A DNA stretch of 53,575 bases from Priapulus caudatus (GCF_000485595.1 NW_014577082.1:800477-854051); one strand, 5' to 3'; counted from the first letter of the stretch, positions 24,901 to 36,576 are shown. Notes: generated by a model from the sequence alone, not told the origin. A program made the numbers and translations.

Positions 24901-27900
24901 TCACCAGCTGGATAAGAGAACATGCGTCGATAAGATGATGAACTGTACAGAGCCTTAGCACATTGGCAAAAATCACTACCAAAATAAACATACAGGTGTA
25001 ATTTTTTGGCATGACAGAACAGGCATGACAGTTAGACAGGACAACTCTTTATAAACATCGGCATTATTCTGTTAATTAATATGCAATAGCAAAATTACCT
25101 AATGAAGATCTAGGCCCACCAGTTATTCTACTATAATTCATATTAGTTGCACAGTGGGTGAAGAAATATATGTTTATCCTCTACCTCATTTTGTTCGATA
25201 AAAAACTAGAAAGGGCAGTTGTCGCCAACTACATGTATCCCCCGTAATCTAGTATGAATGAAATATCTCTGTAAGGACGTAGAAGGTAGGTAAAGTGAAA
25301 TAAGTCACAAAGGCAAAGGTTTGTTACACAACTCATCTGCCTGAGATGTGCAAGTATGTTAAAATTGGTTGCCTTAGGCCTTAGGGGTTTTGGTACGCGC
25401 AGAAGGGAAATATGATGAAGGTCAAGGTCAATGTCAAATAAAGGTTGCAGTGACCTGGTTTCGGTACGTGACACACCTTCTCCCCAAGATGTGTAAGTAT
25501 ACCAAGTTTGGTCGCGCTAGGTCAATTAGGGGCCGAGTTATAGAGCAGCAGGGAAATATGATCAAGGTCAAGGTCAAAGTCAAATAAAATCCGCAGTGAC
25601 GTGGTTTTGGTACGCAACACATATTCTCCTCAAGATGTGTAAGTATACCAAGTTTGGTAGCGCTAGGTCAATTAGGGGCCGAGTTATAGAGCGGAAGGGA
25701 AATATGCTCAAGGTCAAGGCAAAGGTCAAATAAAGGTCGTAGTAACCTGGTTTTGGTACGCTGCACACCTTCTCCCCAACATGTGTAAGTATACCAAGTT
25801 TGGTAGCACTAGGTCAATTAGGGGCCGAGTTATAGAGCAGAAAAGAAATATGATCAAGGTCAAGGTAAAGGTCAAATAAAGGTCGCAGTGACCTAGTTTT
25901 GGTACGCTGTGCACCATCTCCCCAAGATGTGTAAGTATACCAAGTTTGGTAGCACTAGGTCAATTAGGGGCCGAGTTATAGAGCAGAAAAGAAATATGAT
26001 CAAGGTCAAGGTAAAGGTCAAATAAAGGTCGTAGTGACGTGGTTTTGGTACGCTGCGCACCTTCTCCCCAAGATGTGTAAGTAGACCATGTTTGGTCACG
26101 CTAGGTCAATTAGGGGTCGAGTTATAGAGCAGAAGAGAAAGTGTCTGCGGCGGCGGCGGCTGGACAAACACAAAACCATAGTATCCCCGCCGACTTCGTC
26201 GCGGGGGATACAATTATAGCACTATAAATACTCATATTGAAATCTATAGCCCTAACACTTTACTATATATTGTTTTACACTAAAATCAGGATTTTTAACA
26301 CTGACGTTTACGGCACGTGAAACCTGTATACAAAACTAAACGTCTAGATGATCAATACGGTAAACAGGATAAAGAATTATGCAAATAAAAGTGCATTCAA
26401 CCAGCATGAGTAATATCAAGATCTAATAAACACCTAGTGTACCGAGTGTACAACGGGAACAACGGGAAAATAATGCTATTTGACGTCAATATTATTCTAC
26501 TTTGCCTGCGAGTCTAGAATCACTTTATGGTATTGCATTAAGCAGAATTCTTTGCTCTCTAAAACAAGACCAGCTGCTTGTCAATACGATACTCCTAGGC
26601 TGAGATATTGGCTCGTAAACTTCCTCTCCCACAGTCCTCACGGCGCCTCGCATCCACAATATTCACTATCCTTCTCGCCTTTTGCGGGTTAGGAAGGTCG
26701 CTTCGTGAGAGTTCTTTTTTTTCCGCGATAACTTTATGAATGAACGGCGGTTCGGTTATCATCGGTGACTTTCGGGGGCATCGCCTATGCCCTTATCTCC
26801 CATTATCTTTCTTAGCGCGGCCAATGCCCGTCATGATAGAGCCGGAAATGTTTTCTAAATTAAGTCTCTACAACGCAGCTCAGTTACTATATGGTGTAGT
26901 AAGAGTACCAAATTTGGGCATGTGACATCAATTATCAGCTCTCCAAGCGGCGACGAAAAACGATAGCCAGACCCGCAAAAGGCGAGAAGGATAGTGAATA
27001 TTGTGGATGCGAGGCACCGTGAGGCCTGTGGGAGGGGAGGTTTACGATCCATTTTTAGCTAGGAGTATCGTATTGACAAGCAGTTGGTCTTGTTTTAGAG
27101 AGCAAAGAATTCTGCTTAATGAAATACCATAAAATTATTCTAGACTCGCAGGCAAAGTAGAATAATATTGCCGTGAAATAGCACTATTTTCCCGTTTTTC
27201 CGTTGTACACTCTAGGTGTTTATTAGCTCTTGGTAATATCTAGCCGATTGCCTTTCTGACTGCATACAGTACAAGTAAAGAAAACACACACGTAAAAAAA
27301 CAAACGTTCGTACAGTAATACCCTGTATTGTGTAGCGTTCCAGAACAAACGTTTAAAAAGTCAAATTGCACAACTCGAATCACATTTCTCCATTGAATTC
27401 GCAAACAGGCGATGAACTTCGTCAGAAAATTTATCGCCCAAAAGAAGTATGTAATCCAATGCACCTCCCCTAATTCAAGCACATTATTGAATACAAGTGA
27501 GCAAACACCGGCCACGGATAGACTCGCTTACTCACCCGGCGTAACATCGGGATGCACCCTGTTGTTTCCCTGCCGAGTCTCCCTCCCTTCCCGTTTCTGC
27601 TCGGCTTCCGCCTCCGGCGTGGCCGCATCCCCGGCGTACTCCGGTGACGGTGCGTGGTACTGACCTCCTCCCCCTCCCCCGCTGACCTTCCCCACCAGCT
27701 TCAGGTGGCGCTTCTTCTGCGCGGCGTCGTCGCCCGCGGGCAGCGACTGCGTCGACGCCGCCCTCTGGAGGGAGTCGCGAGACTTGCCGGAGGGCGGCCG
27801 GCCCTGCACCATCTGCTCAGCCTGGCCGGCCAGACTAGGCATAGACGCGTGGGCAGGGTTGCGGGGCGCCGGGTCCGGCGTGCGCGTCGGGCTCGACGCA

Positions 27901-30012
27901 AGGTCGCCGGGGGTCGTGCAGCGCGAGAATCGCTCGAGCACCTCCTGGGCGGATGCACACAGCTGACACTGCAGCTGGATGAAGGAGACGAGGCACCCAG
28001 CGATGAGCTGCAAACAAAGACACCAACGTATTAGCCAGCGAGCCGTGCAGCCGTAATTTGCACAGTCAGTTTTGAAACTGCACGGCCACAAATGTGTAGC
28101 ACGGCCTAAAATATTGATCTAAAGACACACATACAAAAAAATTGCACTCCCAAATATTTTTTCTGCACTCCCACAATACTCATCCCTGGCTAATACCCTG
28201 AAAGACATACACACCTCGCCAGTCACGCGACATACGAATGTGCGAACTACTATTTGACATAGTAGTACGTATCTCATCGATTCATAACCACACAAGTGCA
28301 ACCAAACGAAACAGCAGAACTGAAGAACTGCATCGACGTATAACTACAAAAGTGCATCAATACTGTTGAACAATAACTACGATCTGGATCTAAACAATCT
28401 GGCTTGATTACCCAACTGAGGAAATGCTACTATGACACAGATCTGAACCATATGACCTATGATATACATTGATGAAGAACTGCTACAATACATAACAAAA
28501 CAATCGTTGCTACACCCACCCAGACAGCAACAACGATCAATTAAAAGCAAATGACAGTCGATGTGACATGCGATTCATCGACTTCACCCCTGCCAGTATG
28601 TGAGAAAGCAGGACATCCCAACGAACAGTACCTTGAGATTTTCTGGCGACCGCTCATCTTCTGGCATGGGCGACTTCAGTTTACCGCGCAGCGTGCGCAG
28701 GCTGCTCTCCAGCTCTGACCTGAAGTGGCTGCCGGAGCCGCTCACCGCTTGACAGAGCTGCGTCAGAGCATGCTGAAGCTGTCCTGTAAATACAGAGAGA
28801 GAGAAACGTATAGCATGTACTGACTCACACACACACATGATGAAGCTGTCCTGTAAATACAGAGAGAGCAACGTATAGCATTTACTTACATGCACGCACG
28901 CACACACACACGCACACACGCACACACACATGCATGCTCGCACACATGCTCGCTTGCTTGCTTGCAAGCATGCTGTTATTGCACCCACACATGCCCGAAT
29001 GCATGCACGCTCGCTTGCAAGCACGCACCCAACCATAGTAAGTAAGTAAGTAAAAACTTTATTTAATGAGGGTCAAACATGTTAGGTACAGACACAATAA
29101 ATTGGGCGCAGACCTATCTTCCACATGGCCGTCTCGGCCACATGGCCATACATGGCGATCATGAGAATCAAAAATTGTACAAATCCCTGAACTCCACCCC
29201 CTTGCCCCCACCACCTTCCATGGTCGCTTGTCAGTCTACATCAAAGCCTATGTCAATGTGATGGCAGTGAGGTGTTAGCTGGGAATCCTGGTGTGTGGTG
29301 GGGGTGCTGGTGGCTGGTAAAGTGGTGATCTGATCTGATGGTCATCATTATGGTTATTATGATGATCAGCTTTAGCGGGCTTTGCCCCCAGCTTCTGGCT
29401 GTACGACTTTGAAGATTTTAGGAATAAAAAATTCCCGAAGAATGAACCAAAAATAAACTAAACGAAATAAGAACTGTATTTTATTATGCTACAGACAGTA
29501 ATAGCAACAATGTCAAACTGAAACTATTTTCACGATTTCACTGTGGATACTACTTGGCTGAGCTACAACCACTGTCTTTAGACAAGCACAGACTGCGTAC
29601 ACCTTAAGCGGCGCGCATAGGCTAATTTTAGCAACGCACCCAAGTGGAGAGAAAAACAGTAGCAAATACTTCACCCGTCATCCATGTGTGAACACTATGA
29701 TTTTGAGTGAGTCACACACACCCATGTGCGCTGATGCAAAGTATGGAGACCAAGACTAAAACACTCAGTATTTGACCAAGGACTCGACTACGATTCGGTA
29801 ATCTCAAACCCTGAATACTATACTATATTTAAAGACCCCCCACCCCACTACCAAAGATTTCACAATAAACTTGCATTGATCTCAAAAATGATAAATTAAA
29901 ATGTATCCACGCATGCACACACAAACGCACGCACGCACTCTCTCTCACACATACGCGCACGCACTCTCTCTCACACACGCGCACACGCACACGCACACGC
30001 ACACGCACACGC

Positions 30013-30052
<40 letters not shown>

Positions 30053-30629
30053 GCATGCACTCTCGCTCTCACACATGCACACACACACAGACGCACACGC
30101 ACACGCCCACACACACACGCACGCACGCACACAACCACACACACACACACACACGCACTCACGCACGCACTCTCGCTCTCACACATGCACACATGCACAC
30201 ACGCACACACACACACGCACACACACACACACGCACACACGCACACACGCACACACTACACTCCACATAGGTGCACAACAACAACAATGCACGGGACCAC
30301 CACCACCACCACCACCAACAGACACCTCCACACGGCCCACCTGCAGCTTCTGAGTAGGGCGACAGCTTGAGCGTGGCGGCGAGCTTCAGCACAAGCTGGG
30401 AGCCAGCTCCACAGAGTGCATTCAGCTCGTCGACAAAGCTGCCCGCGCTGACGGCGATCTCCTGCACATCCGCCTGCATGGAGGGTGCCACGACCGCGTG
30501 GAACTGCGCGAGGCCCTCCGCCGCCACCGGCGGGGCGCCGGCCGTCACCCCCGTCACCGGCGGCACCGACTTGGACACCTTATAAAAGTTGGACCCGCCG
30601 AACGAAAGGTGCTTGCGAAGGTTCTCCAT
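21973..30629 (-). CDS. GARRE1: GARRE1 (KIAA0355) homologue, nine exons, shortened in the middle
   Basis: GARRE1 is a cytoplasmic effector of Rac/RhoG found with RNA-granule (P-body) proteins. Exons: 30629-30341, 28783-28632, 28007-27536, 24907-24786, 23937-23728, 23350-23205, 22759-22592, 22445-22367, 22152-21973. Phases all agree and the sum is 606 codons (605 residues); the human protein is about 1070. Family marks are the start [13 protein letters not shown] (human MDYKRRFLLGGS), an N-terminal helical region (about 45-170), [11 protein letters not shown] (308-318), Trp-Pro motifs, [10 protein letters not shown] (483-492), GPDLLAA (509-515) followed by basic RRRHSSS, and TWPP near the end. 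The region between the helical part and [11 protein letters not shown] is missing. The ATG could be preceded by another coding exon, because an acceptor lies at 30656-30657 and the frame stays open to it. Two acceptors are NAGNAG type. Confidence 0.88.
23389..23724. repeat. Tandem duplication of about 170 bp abutting GARRE1 exon 5 donor
   Basis: Two direct copies share AACAAAAGCAGGTGCATGTAAA, then CTTCTTAAAATTGAAT, TTTATTTAGTTAAATCATG and TCGCGAGCGA. The right-hand copy ends at the real minus-strand donor CAG/GTGAGCATC (GT at 23727-23726). The left-hand copy ends in a degenerate but donor-like GTAAGCATC (GT at 23555-23554). Confidence 0.8.
24185..24572. repeat. Polypyrimidine tract in GARRE1 intron 4
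   Basis: About 390 bp of almost pure C/T on the plus strand (CTTCTCC, TCCCTCC motifs). A transcript of the GARRE1 strand would be purine-rich. The long frames across it (Ser/Pro/Leu-rich) are compositional. Confidence 0.8.
25234..26212. mobile_element. Pearl/Helentron-like non-autonomous element with five ~146-bp internal repeats
   Basis: The ends carry TGTATCCCCCG and its complement CGGGGGATACA. Between them lie about five direct repeats of roughly 146 bp. Each has GATGTGTAAGTA (GTGCAAGTA in the first), AAGTTTGGT, GGTCAATTAGGGGCCGAG and runs of AAGGTCA. A hairpin (TATCCCCGCCGAC...GTCGCGGGGGATA) closes the right end. Terminal inverted repeats, a central array of about 150-bp units and a 3' hairpin are the plan of Helentron-derived pearl/DINE elements of bivalves and flies. 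Assignment rests on architecture only; no Rep/helicase is present. Confidence 0.55.
26411..27240. mobile_element. 830-bp palindromic element in GARRE1 intron 3
   Basis: The left arm 26411-26688 and right arm 26971-27240 are inverted copies, with a loop of about 280 bp. Shared blocks include ATAAACACCTAG, AGAATTCTTTGCTCTC, AATACGATACTCCTAG and ACTATCCTTCTCGCCTTTTG. Arm divergence is low, so insertion or gene conversion is fairly recent. It sits in the intron where exons for the missing middle of GARRE1 would be expected. Confidence 0.75.
28771..28900. repeat. 67-bp tandem duplication that copies the GARRE1 exon 2 splice acceptor
   Basis: The phrase GAAGCTGTCCTGTAAATACAGAGAGAG, followed by CAACGTATAGCAT or a close variant, occurs twice in tandem. 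The exon-proximal copy supplies the real acceptor (exon starts 28783). The intronic copy has the same polypyrimidine tract and AG followed by GACAGCTTCA, with a candidate start at 28850. Confidence 0.85.
28885..29035. repeat. CA/GC-rich simple sequence in GARRE1 intron 1
   Basis: Runs of CACGCACACACA and GCTTGCTTGCAAGCATGC. The remainder of the intron up to about 29880 is unremarkable AT-rich sequence with no exon that I can support. Confidence 0.7.
29905..30320. repeat. Long CA-rich microsatellite next to GARRE1 exon 1
   Basis: About 360 bp of CACACG/CACACA interspersed with CACTCTCTCTCAC, followed by a CCA trinucleotide run at about 30297-30317. It ends about 20 bp before the exon 1 donor on the minus strand, where the transcript would be GU-rich. 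All frames through it are low-complexity translations. Confidence 0.9.
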
Positions 30630-30824
30630 GATGAGCGAGTCTGTCGGTGACGAATCTGCGGACAGAGCAAAAATGCGATCGCACATTGCCGACTATGAGT
30701 GCATTATCATTTTCACAGGTGCTGGTATGAAGGGCTGGCTTGTAGGGATGTGTGCTAGCAAGGGCATGTATGTATGTAAAGCTTAATAGTGGTGTACACG
30801 TCTCAGGCAGACAGTGATGCTCAA

Positions 30825-31032
30825 GGGGTCGTTGTCGTATCAGGTACTACAGATATGTACCCGAGGTACATATATGTATACACAAAGTATACCAGACTTG
30901 TACTACAGAAGTGTACCCTAACCCTGACCCTAACCCTAAACATACCTCATGTAAAAATATTTAAACATAATACTAAACAACCTAAAACTACCTCGGGTAC
31001 ATATCTTTAGTACCTGATACGACAACGACCCC
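30825..31032. mobile_element. Fold-back element with central telomere-like tract
   Basis: Terminal repeats GGGGTCGTTGTCGTATCAGG continue, inverted, through about 44 bp (AGATATGTACCCGAGGTA). The centre holds CCCTAACCCTGACCCTAACCC at about 30916-30940. No target duplication is clear. No coding content. Confidence 0.65.
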
Positions 31033-31860
31033 ATCTGCGACAGTGATGGCACGTGTGCCAGGGAAACTGGGATGGTACGTGTAACACAAAGACGATGACA
31101 CGTGCACGCATGGGAGACAATGATGAAAGATGTGTGTGGCATAGACTGATGGCACAGTTATCAGAGAGACAATGATGATACGTGGGCTATGCAGAACGAC
31201 GACGTGTGAACCAGAAAGACAATGATAGGATGTTTGGCACACAGCAATGACACTTGTGCCAGGGAGACAGTGATGCAGGGTTCTCCAAGATTTTTCATTA
31301 TAGCATGGCAGGGCTGCCTTTACGGTCCTAGTTTTAGCATTTTTTAGCTAATTTTAGCATGGCGGCTATGATATTTAGAGTGGCAGGTGCATTTTAGGAT
31401 GGCGGGGCTCGACGATAGCCTGGCGGGCCGCCAGGCTATAAGTGCTCTTGGAGAACCCTGTGATGGTATGTGGGCTATAGAGATAATGATGGTGTCAATG
31501 CATTTAACAGAGAGACAATGACAGCACGTGTGGTCCACAGATATTGATACCACGTGTGCCAGGGAGACAGTGATGGTTTGTGGTCTACACAAACAATGAT
31601 GACGCGCGTAACAGAGAGACAATAATAGCATATGTGGTCGACAGACATTGATAATACAAGTGTGCCAGGGAGATGGCGATGGTATATGGGTCCCACAGAC
31701 GATGATGATGCATTAAACAGAGGACAGCGATGACATTTAGGCCAGAAAGACATATATCTATATCACACAAACAGTTACATTACATGTGGCAGGGAGGCTT
31801 TGATAGCAGGTTTTACACACTAACGGTGATAGATGGTACGTGTGCCAGGCAGCCTGTGAT
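31033..31860. repeat. Degenerate minisatellite upstream of GARRE1
   Basis: Irregular direct repeats of GACAGTGATGG, ACGTGTGCCAGGGAGA and ACAATGATGATA recur every few tens of bases, too diverged for a fixed period. The array is interrupted by the 31276-31460 insertion. Confidence 0.6.
31276..31460. mobile_element. hAT-like MITE, 185 bp, 5-bp target duplication
   Basis: Perfect ends CAGGGTTCTCCAAGA and TCTTGGAGAACCCTG are flanked on both sides by TGATG (31271-31275 and 31461-31465). The interior has AGCATGGCGG/GGCGGGCCGCCAGG palindromic pieces. It shares the CAGGG terminus and 5-bp duplication with 9773-10264 and 46483-46794. Confidence 0.75.
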
Positions 31861-32056
31861 AGTATAATGAATCATTTAGTGAAAATGGTCTGACACTAAC
31901 GTCTAGCTAAATGGGAAGTAATAAAATGAGTAGATTAACAAACACTAAACATATTCACAAAAATCTGCCAATGGTTACGTAAAAGATAGAAGAGTGCTGC
32001 TGTGTTTACCTTGAATGAACCAGGGTGCTTAGAGGCTTTGTTCAAACTGACACCTC

Positions 32057-32070
32057 GTTGCTATGGGAAC
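32057..32070. promoter_or_regulatory. RFX-type X-box match
   Basis: GTTGCTATGGGAAC fits the X-box consensus GTHNYYATRRNAAC at every constrained position. It lies about 1.4 kb upstream of the first recognised GARRE1 exon, in unique sequence. X-boxes bind RFX factors, often at ciliary or neuronal genes. With one match and no expression data the function is unproven. Confidence 0.25.
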
Positions 32071-32956
32071 ATGTCGGCAGCAGAAGACGGCTATGTTGTC
32101 AGTTTCGCTTCACAGTAACAGGAAACCAACAGGGAGTGAACTCGCACCCCTGAAACAGTAGAGGACATCTATTTCAATACCAACCAAGTGAATGTTTACA
32201 CCTGGGCTAGCTGGGAAACATTTCGAACGAGATCTTTGCAACGTCAGTGATATTACAAATGCATGTCACATCTCTGCCCATGCATGGCTTAACTTTTGTG
32301 GCCATAGCACTTACTGTAGTTCCTTACAGAAAGGCCAGCTAGAGTTCAATAACTAGCTACCTCCTTGTACAGTCAGTCACTACCACAACGTGTGTAAGAG
32401 CTTGGGGTTAAGAATATAATCACGCCTTCCCATTCTATAAAATCCATTAAAAACAATAATGAAAATAATAAACCAACTAGCTATGATGGTGTTTAGATCA
32501 GATTAAAGCAGACTGCCAGGGATGCACCACCTGCCAAGAAAAACTCTTACTAGTTCATTCAGAAACATTGGAATGTCGTAGAGTGCTTCAGTAACATATG
32601 TGCAATTATGTATTATCTTACCAACATTTAAACACATTTTCTATAAACATGGAAAAGAACAACAAACACAAAAAATCATATAACTAATTATAAAACGCGT
32701 ACACCATGTATACACTAACAGTATTCCGTGGATGAGAATATCAGGTACATATAAGGTTTATGTATAAATCATGTCCCAAAACCCAAAATTCCGTAGTCTG
32801 AATTGTAGCATGAAACCATCAGATTTGACAACCCACCATGGAGCAACATGCCAGTGCCCTACTACCATTTCGTATTCAATACGACCATAACTAGTCATTT
32901 GGGATTTAAACTCCAAGAACCTACCCACTTAAATTCAGAGCACATAGAACACCTAA

Positions 32957-33230
32957 GGCCAAAACAAAATATAGGTGTGGTTACCGTTTCCCGACCGACC
33001 CTATTTATTCCCAGCGACCCTAAACATTTTATTGTCAATTTTCTTTAAAGTAAAAAAAAAAAGAAAAAAAAAAATGAATTGGACAGTTCCTGCTTCAAAA
33101 GGCACAACGCACATCCTTCGGACATGGTTCGTAAATAAAATGTTTCATTAAAATAAAATGTTTTCCCTACCTACCTACCCTATTTTTTTTCGGCATGAAA
33201 CGGTAACCACACCTATATTTTGTTTTGGCC
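32957..33230. mobile_element. MITE with perfect 34-bp terminal inverted repeats
   Basis: Both ends read GGCCAAAACAAAATATAGG and continue through TGTGGTTACCGTTTC without mismatch. The left arm then has CCGACCGACC, as in the 3161-3476 element. An A-rich run lies inside. No convincing target duplication and no frame. Confidence 0.7.
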
Positions 33231-33419
33231 CAAGCACAGTGCAAGAAATAAACGCATTTGCTCAGAAACATTATATGGTTGTAATCAGTTAATTGATTAA
33301 AACATCAGTAAAAATATCACGTCTTTATGTGTATGCATGATCTATACTAAAAGAATATATATATATATATATATCTATAATATATATGCCAAATTTTTTA
33401 TTAAACCTTCAACCACTCC

Positions 33420-33780
33420 TGTACACACGCATACACGCACGCACGCACAAGGATACTAGCAGACATGTGACATACATACTCACAGACACACACACAGGAT
33501 AACCACAGACATGTGACATACATTCTTACAGGCACACACACACACAGGATAACCACAGACATGTGCCATACATACTCACACATACACACACAGGATAACC
33601 ACAGACATGTGACATACATACTAATACACACACACATGGATACTAGCAGAAGTAGATAATACTAGGTTCCCTATTATCTACTTCTGATACTAGTAGACAT
33701 GTGACATACATATGATACTCACAGACACACACATGGATAATCACAGACATGTACTCATATACGTACACAGAGAGACGTTA
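33420..33780. repeat. Minisatellite with ~48-bp units
   Basis: CACAGACATGTGACATACATACTCACA followed by a CA run and GGATAACC recurs at roughly 48-bp spacing from about 33460, becoming irregular after 33620. The open frames reflect the repeat. Confidence 0.75.
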
Positions 33781-35740
33781 GCAGACATTTAACATGCCTA
33801 TACTTGCAGACATGCCAAGGCATACTCTCAGACAGCTGGAAAACCCACCCAGGGTTCAACAACAGTACATACAGACTGGCACGGCTAAATATAGTCACAT
33901 CACAACATTTGCAGTGGCGCGCTTACCAGATGCGTTGCTGGTTACATAGTGTGTGCAAGCTCTGGGCTCATGATACAGCCAAAAGCACAAACTTAACTAA
34001 TCCAGAGCAAAATTGACCACCACCTACACACTCTCATGTTTTCCCAACGCCGGAATCACAATGTACAGGCGCTACTTTAACCACCTAATAGTTTTAAGAT
34101 GATGTGTGAGGAAAGAGCAAGTGTAGAAAAAATTATATTATCTGAGTAATCTTCTCTCTACGGTGCCACCCCGTAGATTTCCACACAGTCAGACATCGAT
34201 TATGGTATACTAAAAGAGTCCGCATTCAGAATTTTACAAAGTTACTGCATGAATTTACATGACAAATTTCAGACAGTATAAGGTGATGGTGGAAAGATGT
34301 GTGCGTGCGTGGGTGGGGCATGCGCGCATGTGTCACTGTGTGCGTGCATGAGTCAGTGCGCAGATGCATCCTCCAGGGTAGATGTCGTGACTTTAGAATA
34401 GTAGCTATTCAAACATGACATCCCACACTAAGACTCTGCATGGAGGTTTTACTCATTAAGGCTATTAAAAATATAGCAACATCAAAAATACTATGCTAAA
34501 TTTATCAATACTACAAAGTTTATCCCTTAGAAGACACGAAAGATTTATGAGAATATCACTGACAGACATTATGGTATATTATTGATAAATATTAAAGCCA
34601 ATGAAATACAAATTCTGATCTAGATAAATATCGCAACCTAGCAATGCGTAAAGTAAAGAATCCTTTCCATAGCTGCAGGCAATAAGACCAGAGATCAGTG
34701 TAGATAACAGTTGATAAAAGCAGAGATGATATGGGAACCTAAACTGCATTTTAATTTACTATGAAACACAACAATCTCTATTGTGTCATTATCCCCATGA
34801 AACATGACATAGATGACATATAATATTTACACCACACAGATTAAACTGTGTGTAATGACCTCTAAACATTCTACATGAGCCACTATACCATTGAGAGCAC
34901 ATTCGATATTTCATGTAAATTCAACATTTGTCTTACTTTTTGGTCTCATGGTTAATATCAACGTGACTAACAAAATTTCTATTTATAATATTCTCCCGTA
35001 ACCCTGCCCTCTTTGTTTCCTATTAATACTACATTTTTGAACTGTAAATTATATAGTATCATGCTGTTGCCAATTTTAGTCAATTAGGGGGCTCATAAAT
35101 TTAGTGCACCTTAGGTAATCAGCTACACCCATTAATAAGCAATAGGAATTCAGATGACTTGATAAATTTTATTTAGTGCTTGTCCTGCAAAGCATGTGGA
35201 AAGAGCTACATTCTTGAATATATTCTCCTAAATAATAGAATTTCCTATGACCTTTGAATGAATGGCAAATACATACATGTATGTATTTCCTATAACAATT
35301 ATTTTTCAACAATAGTTTTCTTAACTGAGGAACCACTGTACATAGAGGTTCTGAAGAACTGATAGGACTGATAGAACTGATAGGTTGGTCACATTATCTA
35401 CAGTTCTACAACTATAATGACCCCAGGAGGAAACAATGCAAAAACATGTAGTGTTGTGTGCCCATGTAGCCATGTGGCTACATGCCTGGCAAGGTTGCAG
35501 ACTGGTCTCAGAAGGGCAAGTAACATCTTTGAGAATAACTGGGAATAGCCATAGCCATTACATACATAGCCTGATCCCCATCGATTGAAAAAAACATCTA
35601 CATCCATGAAAAATGTTGAACAACTACATAATTATGTCTCTAAGAAAATAATTACTTATACGATTTTACTTGTTATGTAATTACAATAAACTTTATGTCA
35701 TACCATACCAACTTTCATATTATAATTTGAACGTTCGTTC
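33781..35740. other. AT-rich intergenic stretch, nothing recognised
   Basis: No exon, repeat family or RNA gene can be supported here on either strand. A small GTGCG/TGCGT-rich patch occurs near 34300-34370. Confidence 0.5.
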
Positions 35741-35764
35741 GCTGTGTGGCGGTGGCACCGGTCA

Positions 35765-35813
35765 CCATGGTTCCCAGCTAGGTAATTGTGAGGTAGCTCA
35801 CTGGGAACCATGG
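35765..35813. repeat. Perfect 13-bp hairpin
   Basis: CCATGGTTCCCAG and its complement CTGGGAACCATGG flank a 23-bp loop. It precedes the CpG-rich block that follows, and could be a small insertion remnant or a cruciform-prone site. Confidence 0.5.
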
Positions 35814-35934
35814 GCAGGGTATGGGTTAATGTTCCATATTTGTGATTGTATAATTATTTGTGATGTCTGGTGTCTATTAGTGTGCGTTTTCGTGGTGTTT
35901 TGCCTGCTCACCAATTGTTGTTGTGGATAGTCGA

Positions 35935-36200
35935 GTCCCTAGATGGGGGCAGCCATGTTGGGTTGGTTAGCCACCGCCTCTAGCGGCGGAGAGTGGCGCG
36001 GGAGAAACGAACAGCTGACTCGGTGTGTGAGGCGGGAGTGACACGGTTGAGTTTTGTCCCGGGAGTGGGCTGAGGTAACAGTGAAGTTCGTCCCGGCCGT
36101 TTAGAGAGGTAGCACTCGAGTTCGTCTCGGGCGTCTAGAGAGATAACACTCAAGTTCGTGGCGGGAGTCGAGTGAGGTAGGCCCCGCAGCATGTAGCTAG
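35935..36200. promoter_or_regulatory. CpG-rich segment with ~45-bp imperfect repeats, possible promoter/5' exon
   Basis: This GC-rich island in AT-rich surroundings contains GCAGCCATGTTGG (YY1-like), GCCTCTAGCGGCGGAG, and three to four imperfect repeats built on GTTCGTC(T/C)CGG...TAGAGAG. It lies between the divergent GARRE1 and RPAP2 genes and could serve either as a distal promoter or noncoding exon. No splice link is demonstrated. Confidence 0.3.
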
Positions 36201-36576
36201 TTCACTCTGTATAAACACTGTAAATTTCATGATACAAACAAAATAAACAACAATACTGCAACTGCTACTCAACGGGGATGTGGAAAACCCAAAATGACAT
36301 GCATTGAACAGTTGAAACTGAAATGCTAGTCGTGTAATATCACCATACATGTGTTTGCCTTCAATCTCGCATAGTTCTCGCGCATGCGTAGTAATGCCAG
36401 TATGAAGTTTGTCAACTTTCAAAAATAACTCCTTGCTAACAGGTCTAGTTATAACATGAATGCAAGGGTTAAGCCTAACTATCAGACAAGACAAGACATT
36501 CTGTAGTGATGCCTGATGGTGCAACAATCAATGGCTTACTAATACGATACTGCAGTCGAATTAAAATACAGTGAAT

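Noticed and set aside
25434-26099. Four similar small minus-strand frames of about 62 codons
   Set aside because: They repeat because the DNA is a 146-bp tandem array; no codon-level constraint is visible.
25390-26150. CRISPR-like array of direct repeats
   Set aside because: Units are about 146 bp and contiguous without unique spacers, in an animal intron; it is a transposon-internal tandem array.
29829-30353. Frames of 60-150 codons in the CA microsatellite
   Set aside because: Pure low-complexity translation with no start context or splice support.
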